From: Anaerolineales bacterium
Lineage (GTDB): Bacteria; Chloroflexota; Anaerolineae; Anaerolineales; UBA6663
DNA length: 10,470 nt
Direction: 5' to 3'
NCBI GenBank assembly: GCA_017999235.1
Contig: JAGOBN010000069.1
Location: 1-10,470 of the forward strand
Under the pieces are notes generated by a model, which made no database searches, had not been told where the DNA came from, and worked only from the letters and a program-made list of their open reading frames with translations. Every line of letters starts with the position of its first letter. The first letter of the stretch is position 1. Position numbers and translations under genes: made by a program. This document shows, one piece after another, positions 6,130 to 10,470 of the stretch.

Positions 6130-7269
6130 ATGCCCATCTCGCCGCCCGATGTCCCTCCGGAGTTGACCGAAAAAATGCTGGCCAGTCGGGAACGCCTGCG
6201 CCGCGAGCGGCCGCGCGTTCACCAGAAACTGATGCGCTACCTGGAAGCCGAAAAACAGCCCGGCCAGCGCCAACTGTCGCTCATCGACTTCGCCTATGGC
6301 TTTGAGTGCAACTTCACCTGCACGCATTGCTGCGCCGACATCTTCCAGAAGCGTTACCACAATCAGCGGATGCCGTGGGAGCAGGTCAAACACCTCGTTG
6401 AGCAGGCCGACGAACTGGGCGTCTTCGTCTTCAGCCTGATCGGCGGTGAACCGCTCGTCTGGCCGGAGCTGGACGACCTCATCGCGCTGATTGACCCGGC
6501 CCGATTCCTGATCACCCTGACCACCAATGGCTGGCTGCTGTCGGCCGAACGCGCCGCGCACCTGGCCCGGCTGGGCGTCAGCAAGATCAACGTCAGCCTG
6601 GACAGCGGCTTCCCGGAGGAGCACGACGCCTTCCGGATGAAGCCCGGTTCCTATGCCCGGGCGTTGGCGGCCATCGAGAACGGCCTCGCCGCCGGCCTGA
6701 ATGTGCAGATCAGCACCGTCGTCACCCATCAGAACCTGCATGGCGAGGGCTTCCAGCGCCTGCTGGATCTAGCGCAGCGGCTGGGGGTGAGCCTGGACCT
6801 GCAGGTCGCCACCCCGGTTGGCAAATGGCTGGGCAACCAGACCGCTCTGATCGACGCCCACGATGCGGAGTACATGCGCCAGTTGCGAACCCGCTATCCG
6901 CTGCTGCGGCGGGATCTCTTTTCGACGCCCGGCGCCCTGGGCGGCTGCCCGGCGGTCACCGGCTCGCTCTACATCATCGCCACCGGCGAAGTGCTGCCCT
7001 GCCTGTTTATTCACCTATCGCTCGGCAACGTGCTGAACGAGCCGCTGGCCGCCATTCGCCAGCGCGGCCTGGGCGTGGACGAACTGCGCGAATTTTCCAG
7101 CGTCTGTCTGGCCGGCGAAAAATGCGCCTTCTTCGACACCTATATGGTTCCTACATTTAAGGCCTCGACCTTCCCGCTGTCGTTCGAAGACGGCATTCAG
7201 AATGTGCGCTGCCCGGCGGCGCTGCCCGCTCCACTCGGAGGCCAATCACATGAGCACCCCCACCAGTGA
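6130..7269 (+). CDS. Radical SAM protein with reduced SPASM/Twitch C-terminal domain
   Basis: A 379-residue radical SAM enzyme. The cluster motif CxxxCxxC is Cys60, Cys64 and Cys67 (FECNFTCTHCC), with GGEP at 105-108, TTNGWLL at 131-137 and VSLDSG at 155-160 completing the barrel signature. In the C-terminal third, Cys273 and Cys291 fit the CX9-15GX4C pattern of SPASM/Twitch auxiliary-cluster domains (Gly286 in place). LGNVLNEPLAAI follows, then Cys326, Cys332 and Cys361. That is fewer cysteines than a full SPASM set, so one auxiliary [4Fe-4S] cluster is more likely than two. The SD AAGGAAA at 6117-6123 is six bases before the ATG. Known relatives include alcohol dehydrogenation, epimerisation and peptide-modification enzymes; DesII shows that radical SAM enzymes can act on nucleotide sugars. 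No precursor-peptide gene is seen nearby, so a sugar substrate is the better guess. The 3' end overlaps the next gene by 20 bases, suggesting coupled translation. Confidence 0.88.
   Translation: MPISPPDVPPELTEKMLASRERLRRERPRVHQKLMRYLEAEKQPGQRQLSLIDFAYGFECNFTCTHCCADIFQKRYHNQRMPWEQVKHLVEQADELGVFVFSLIGGEPLVWPELDDLIALIDPARFLITLTTNGWLLSAERAAHLARLGVSKINVSLDSGFPEEHDAFRMKPGSYARALAAIENGLAAGLNVQISTVVTHQNLHGEGFQRLLDLAQRLGVSLDLQVATPVGKWLGNQTALIDAHDAEYMRQLRTRYPLLRRDLFSTPGALGGCPAVTGSLYIIATGEVLPCLFIHLSLGNVLNEPLAAIRQRGLGVDELREFSSVCLAGEKCAFFDTYMVPTFKASTFPLSFEDGIQNVRCPAALPAPLGGQSHEHPHQ
7237..7241 (+). promoter_or_regulatory. Ribosome binding site deciding the start of the TylF-type gene
   Basis: GGAGG lies eight bases before the ATG at 7250, inside the end of the radical SAM gene. 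It favours 7250 over the in-frame ATG at 7202, which lacks a site and would add 16 residues (MCAARRRCPLHSEANH) unlike family N-termini. Confidence 0.75.
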
Positions 7270-8026
7270 TCCTACCAAATTCGGCTCCGGCATGGATTTC
7301 GACCAGGCGCTCTGGGCAGAGATTATTGACCTGGTGACCACCAGCGGTGTGGGGCAGCGGGAGGTCATTGAGAACTTCCCCCTGTTCCTGCGGCGGGTCA
7401 ACCTGGCAAAGTTCCTGGCGCATGTGGAGATTTTCCAAAAAACCGTCGGCCGGCCCGGCTGTATTGTGGAATGCGGCGTCTTCCAGGGCCTGTCGCTCCT
7501 GACGTTCACCAAGCTGGTCGAAATTTTGTGTCCCGGGGACACCCTCAAGCGCGTCATCGGCTTCGACACCTTTCACGGCTTTGTCGGGCTGGATGCTAAA
7601 GACGGCCCGCCCAATGCCCGGCGCGGCAAAGTGGTCGGCGGCTGGAACGCCGCCGACTTCCTGCCGACGCTGCAGCGCGTCGTGGAGATCACCCAGCGCG
7701 ATTCGATGATCCCGCGCTTCCAGCGCGTGGAGCTCGTCCAGGGGGATGTGAAGGAAACCATCCCGGCGTATGTGGCCCGCAACCCGGGGCTGCGGATTGC
7801 CCTGCTGCACCTGGACATGGACTTGTATGAGCCGACCCTGTGCGCCCTGCGGCATCTTTACCCGCTGGTGGTGCCGGGCGGCGTCGTGCTGCTGGATGAA
7901 TACGGCATGGATGGCTTTCCGGGCGAGAGCGCCGCTTTCGACGAGTACTTTGGCGGCCAGCGTCCGGTGCTGACCAAATTCCCGTACATCTCCACGCCCG
8001 GCGGCTATTTTCTCAAAGCGGGCTGA
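7250..8026 (+). CDS. TylF/MycF-type (macrocin) O-methyltransferase
   Basis: A 258-residue protein of the macrocin O-methyltransferase family, SAM- and metal-dependent enzymes that methylate sugar hydroxyls in tylosin and mycinamicin biosynthesis and also occur in polysaccharide clusters. Motifs are VECGVFQGLS (residues 73-82, SAM loop), VIGFDTFHGF (102-111), VELVQGDVKETIP (160-172), LLHLDMDLYEPT (185-196) and VLLDEYG (213-219). Asp189, Asp191 and Asp216 are in the regions that bind the divalent metal in MycF. Length is close to family members. The gene starts inside the end of the radical SAM gene and is followed after 54 bp by a second sugar-methyltransferase-like gene. It probably O-methylates the CDP-sugar or the transferred residue; position and timing cannot be told from sequence. 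Confidence 0.9.
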   Translation: MSTPTSDPTKFGSGMDFDQALWAEIIDLVTTSGVGQREVIENFPLFLRRVNLAKFLAHVEIFQKTVGRPGCIVECGVFQGLSLLTFTKLVEILCPGDTLKRVIGFDTFHGFVGLDAKDGPPNARRGKVVGGWNAADFLPTLQRVVEITQRDSMIPRFQRVELVQGDVKETIPAYVARNPGLRIALLHLDMDLYEPTLCALRHLYPLVVPGGVVLLDEYGMDGFPGESAAFDEYFGGQRPVLTKFPYISTPGGYFLKAG

Positions 8027-8037
8027 TGGCTGTCGGA

Positions 8038-8054
8038 CCCGGCCCACAGCCGGG
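8038..8054 (+). other. GC-rich inverted repeat in the gap before the CmcI-type gene
   Basis: CCCGGC and GCCGGG flank a five-base loop (CCACA), a perfect 6 bp stem; an alternative GGCCC/GGGCC pairing over 8041-8056 competes with it. It ends five bases before the GGAG at 8060-8063. No T-run follows, so a terminator is not supported. Confidence 0.3.
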
Positions 8055-8080
8055 CCATTGGAGCGTCCCATGCGGAAACC

Positions 8081-8848
8081 ATGCCTAATCTGACCACCTC
8101 CCGCCAATCCCAAGTGACCCTGACCGAGGCCGGGCACAGCACCACCGTCGATCTGTATTCCCGCGCCGGGCTGGAATTCCTGTCCAACTTGTGGATCAAG
8201 GCCGCGGCCGAATTCCGGCTGATGTATGAGCCAACCTGGCTCGGCCGGCCGATCATCCAGTTCCCCACCGACATCGTGGCCATCCAGGAATTGTTGTGGC
8301 AGGTCCAGCCGGAGGTGGTGGTGGAAACGGGCGTGGCGCACGGCGGCTCGCTGCTGTTGTCGGCCTCGATTTTGGAACTGCTGGGCCGCGGCCGCGTGAT
8401 CGGCGTGGACCTGGATATCCGCCCGCCCAACCGAGCGGCGCTGGCGGCGCATCCGCTGTGGCCGCGGCTGCACCTGATCGAGGGCAGCTCCACGGCCCCG
8501 GAGGTGTTCGCCCAGGTACGGGCGCAATGCGCCGGCGCCCACCCGGTGCTGGTCTTCCTGGACTCCAACCACACCGCGGCGCATGTCGGCCGCGAACTGG
8601 AGCTCTATCACACCCTGGTGACCCCCGGCAGTTATCTGGTGGCGCATGATGGCGCCCAGGCCTGGGTCAGCGATATCCCCTCCGGCAAGCCGGAATGGGG
8701 CCAGGATCATCCCCTGGCGGCCATCCATACATTTCTGGCGGCGCATCCTGAATTCCAGGCCGATCCGCACTGGACGCGCTGGCTGATCACGTCGTCGCCC
8801 GATGGTTTTTTGCGCCGGCGAACCGATGAAGAATTGGAGCAGCGATGA
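8081..8848 (+). CDS. CmcI/rhamnosyl O-methyltransferase family protein
   Basis: A 255-residue protein of the cephalosporin hydroxylase (CmcI) family. Despite the name, this family contains SAM- and metal-dependent methyltransferases such as the rhamnosyl O-methyltransferases of glycolipid pathways. Visible motifs are VVVETGVAHGGSLLLSAS (79-96, SAM loop), VIGVDLDIRP (106-115), LIEGSS (132-137), LVFLDSNHTAAHV (157-169) and LVAHDGA (186-192). Asp110, Asp161, His164 and Asp190 are candidates for metal and SAM contacts. It probably methylates a sugar hydroxyl, complementing the TylF-type neighbour. The start is less certain than elsewhere: the best Shine-Dalgarno (GGAG at 8060-8063) is ideally spaced for an out-of-frame ATG at 8070 rather than for 8081. 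The stop overlaps the next start codon in an ATGA junction (8845-8848), a sign of coupled translation. Confidence 0.87.
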   Translation: MPNLTTSRQSQVTLTEAGHSTTVDLYSRAGLEFLSNLWIKAAAEFRLMYEPTWLGRPIIQFPTDIVAIQELLWQVQPEVVVETGVAHGGSLLLSASILELLGRGRVIGVDLDIRPPNRAALAAHPLWPRLHLIEGSSTAPEVFAQVRAQCAGAHPVLVFLDSNHTAAHVGRELELYHTLVTPGSYLVAHDGAQAWVSDIPSGKPEWGQDHPLAAIHTFLAAHPEFQADPHWTRWLITSSPDGFLRRRTDEELEQR

Positions 8849-9729
8849 CCCTGTTTGTCACCGGCGCGCAAAGCTTCATTGGCGCCGAACTGCTGCGCCT
8901 TGGCCGCCAGGAAGCGCTGGACATCGCCGGGATTGACCTCGCCCCGGCGCGCCCGGGCTGCCAGCAAGCCGACATTCGCGATCCGCACCTCGCCGATCTG
9001 ATCCCGCCCGGCACGCAGACGGTGATTCACCTGGCTGCCGTCTCGCGCGACCCCGATTGCCGCGCCAATCCCCGCCTGGCTTTCGACGTCAACGTCACCG
9101 GAACACTCAACTTGATAGAAGCGGCTAAGGCGCGCCAAGTGCCGCAGTTCATCTTCGCTTCCAGCGAGTGGGTCTACGGCAGCGTCCGCAACGACGAGGC
9201 GCAGGTCGAGGACCAACCGATCGATGCCACCCGCCTGCAGTCCGAGTATGCGCTAACCAAACTGGTGGGCGAACAATGCCTGCGCTTGGCGCAGACGGCG
9301 GGGCTGCCGGCCGCGACCGTGCTGCGCTTTGGCATCGTCTATGGCCCGCGGCCGGCCAACTGGTCGGCCGTCGAGGCCCTCTTCAACGCCGTCCGTCTGC
9401 AGGAGCATGTCCAGGTGGGGAATCGGCAGACCGCCCGGCGCTTTATCCATGTCACCGACATTGCCCGCGGTCTCCTGGCGGCGCGCGGCCGGACCGGCTA
9501 TGAGGTCTTCAATCTCAGCGGCGACCGCCTGATCACGCTGGCAGAGGTCGTCCAAACCAGCGCCCGGCTCTTGCGGCGCCAGCCCCGGCTGGTCGAAACC
9601 AACCCGGCCCAGCTCAGCATCCGCAACCCCGACAACGCCAAAGCGCGCGCGCTGCTCAACTGGCGCCCGGAGATCGATCTAGAAGCCGGGCTGCACTCCC
9701 TCCACCTTTATCTGGAAAACCGGAACTAA
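8845..9729 (+). CDS. NAD-dependent epimerase/dehydratase, extended SDR
   Basis: A 294-residue extended SDR, probably a nucleotide-sugar reductase or epimerase. The cofactor loop is TGAQSFIG (6-13); the middle glycine of TGxxGxxG is Ser10, an uncommon substitution. Asp31 (IAGIDLAP) at the end of the second strand favours NAD(H). HLAAVSRDP (62-70) and VNVTGTLNLIEAA (82-94) are typical. The catalytic set is Ser106/Ser107 and Tyr135/Lys139 (EYALTK), intact. The dehydratase Thr-Asp-Glu is not present (ASSEWVYG). RRFIHVTDIARGL and LNWRPEIDLEAGL mark the usual C-terminal half. It starts at the ATGA overlap with the gene before it, and its stop is six bases from the transketolase start, so all three are likely translated together. 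Which keto group it acts on cannot be told. Confidence 0.85.
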   Translation: MTLFVTGAQSFIGAELLRLGRQEALDIAGIDLAPARPGCQQADIRDPHLADLIPPGTQTVIHLAAVSRDPDCRANPRLAFDVNVTGTLNLIEAAKARQVPQFIFASSEWVYGSVRNDEAQVEDQPIDATRLQSEYALTKLVGEQCLRLAQTAGLPAATVLRFGIVYGPRPANWSAVEALFNAVRLQEHVQVGNRQTARRFIHVTDIARGLLAARGRTGYEVFNLSGDRLITLAEVVQTSARLLRRQPRLVETNPAQLSIRNPDNAKARALLNWRPEIDLEAGLHSLHLYLENRN

Positions 9730-9735
9730 ACCGCT

Positions 9736-10470
9736 ATGCCTGCTGAACACCGTTCGGCGCTGTCCGTCAACCCGGCCGAAGTCCGCAAAACCGTCTTGGG
9801 CATGCTGTATCGCGGCCAAGCTTCGCATCTCGGCTCGAATATGTCGGTGATCGAAATGCTGCTGGCCGTCTATTCAGCGGTGGATTTGGACCAGATCCGC
9901 CGGCGGGCCCCCGACCGGTCGCGCATCATCATCAGCAAAGGCCATTGCGCGGCCGCCACCTACGCGACCCTGGCCCACGTCGGCCTGCTCGACCCGGAGG
10001 CGCTGCAGCATTATCACCAGGACGGCTCCCAGCTGGCCGGGCATGTGAGCCACGCCGTGCCGGCGGTGGAACACTCCACCGGCGCGCTGGGGCATGGCCT
10101 ATCGGTGGCCGTGGGCTGCGCCTTGGGACTGCGGTCGCGCGGCTGGACCGAAGCCCGGGTCTTCGCCATCGTCGGCGATGGCGAACTGCAGGAAGGTTCG
10201 ATCTGGGAGGCGGTGATGCTGGCCCGCCAACTCAAGCTCTCCAACTTGATCCTGCTGGTGGACAACAACCGCATCAGCAGCATCACGCGCACCGAACAGG
10301 TGCTGGACCTGCAGCCGCTGGCCCGCCGGTTTGCCGGGTTCGGTCACCCGGTGCGGGAGGTCGATGGGCACGACCTGGGCGCCCTCCAGGCCGCCCTGGC
10401 CGAACTCCAGCAGGGGGCCGAGGGGGGCGTGGTGATCGGCAATACCGTCAAGGGACGCGGGGTTCCGTTT
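9736..10470 (+). CDS. Transketolase, N-terminal (thiamine diphosphate-binding) part, runs off the right edge
   Basis: The frame opens at the ATG and stays open for all 245 codons to the window end. Transketolases move a two-carbon ketol unit between sugars using thiamine diphosphate. Visible motifs are ASHLGSNMSVIE (29-40; His31 matches the GHPG-type His), SKGHCAAATY (67-76; His70), AGHVSHAVP with His103, EHSTGALGHGLSVAVGCALG (112-131), and the cofactor/metal motif GDGELQEGSIWEA (147-159) with DNN at 176-178. VKGRGVPF closes the visible part. The style resembles the N-terminal subunits of two-gene transketolases common in biosynthetic clusters, in which case the pyrimidine-binding and C-terminal half would be the next gene; a full-length protein is not excluded because the end is missing. 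No strong Shine-Dalgarno is seen (GGA at 9722-9724 only), and the six-base gap suggests coupling. Its placement suggests a branched- or longer-chain sugar role rather than central metabolism; that is inference. Confidence 0.9.
   Translation, partial: MPAEHRSALSVNPAEVRKTVLGMLYRGQASHLGSNMSVIEMLLAVYSAVDLDQIRRRAPDRSRIIISKGHCAAATYATLAHVGLLDPEALQHYHQDGSQLAGHVSHAVPAVEHSTGALGHGLSVAVGCALGLRSRGWTEARVFAIVGDGELQEGSIWEAVMLARQLKLSNLILLVDNNRISSITRTEQVLDLQPLARRFAGFGHPVREVDGHDLGALQAALAELQQGAEGGVVIGNTVKGRGVPF

Noticed and set aside
5506..6741. A 411-codon open frame on the - strand
   Set aside because: Antisense to the PhyH oxygenase and radical SAM genes, whose motifs are clear; no domain pattern is visible in it.
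7202..7249. Upstream in-frame ATG for the TylF-type gene
   Set aside because: No ribosome site and an atypical added peptide; GGAGG at 7237-7241 fits the ATG at 7250.
8038..8056. Rho-independent terminator between the TylF-type and CmcI-type genes
   Set aside because: The stem is only 6 bp and no T-tract follows; the next Shine-Dalgarno begins five bases later.
7157..8770. A 537-codon open frame on the - strand
   Set aside because: It lies antisense to the well-supported TylF-type and CmcI-type genes, has no recognisable motif, and is expected from the codon bias of high-GC genes.
1..10470. tRNA, rRNA, CRISPR, insertion sequences or attachment sites
   Set aside because: No gap exceeds 64 bp and no repeat family, transposase or RNA-gene pattern was seen.

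Overview
The window is a tightly packed run of twelve genes, all on the + strand. Nearly every one looks like an enzyme that makes or modifies a nucleotide-activated deoxysugar. Base composition is high GC (roughly 60-65% by eye). Most genes have clear Shine-Dalgarno sites (GGAG-type), and the gaps run from a 20 bp overlap to 64 bp, so this reads as a single bacterial operon. No phylum marker is present. A high-GC bacterium with an elaborate surface polysaccharide (O-antigen or capsule) or a glycosylated secondary metabolite fits, but the taxon cannot be named from this sequence.

Layout. Bases 1-407 are the C-terminal half of a glucose-1-phosphate cytidylyltransferase (RfbF type), which sets CDP as the likely carrier nucleotide. 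Bases 427-2915 hold an NAD-dependent epimerase/reductase of the extended SDR class, a short RmlC-like cupin, and a second extended SDR whose YxxxK tyrosine is a leucine. Bases 2943-4166 are a TylC3/TcaB9-type sugar C-methyltransferase with its zinc domain, SAM domain and C-terminal domain. Bases 4227-5198 are a class I methyltransferase of unknown target. Bases 5263-6105 are a PhyH-family Fe(II)/2-oxoglutarate oxygenase, and 6130-7269 a radical SAM protein with a reduced SPASM/Twitch C-terminus. Bases 7250-8026 are a TylF/MycF-type O-methyltransferase and 8081-8848 a CmcI/rhamnosyl-O-methyltransferase-type protein. Bases 8845-9729 are a third extended SDR. Bases 9736-10470 are the N-terminal part of a transketolase, running off the right edge.

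Working model (inference). Glucose-1-phosphate is converted to CDP-glucose and dehydrated to the 4-keto-6-deoxy sugar, probably by a gene left of the window, because none of the three SDRs here has the Thr-Asp-Glu dehydratase motif. The cupin and SDRs would epimerise and reduce the ketosugar. The C-methyltransferase would add a branch methyl at C-3. The transketolase could supply a two-carbon ketol branch. The O-methyltransferases, oxygenase and radical SAM enzyme would decorate the sugar further. No glycosyltransferase, flippase or polymerase appears in the 10.4 kb, so the block looks like a dedicated sugar-building module, probably for an unusual branched, methylated sugar. No gap exceeds 64 bp, and no RNA gene, mobile element, CRISPR array or clear terminator was seen.
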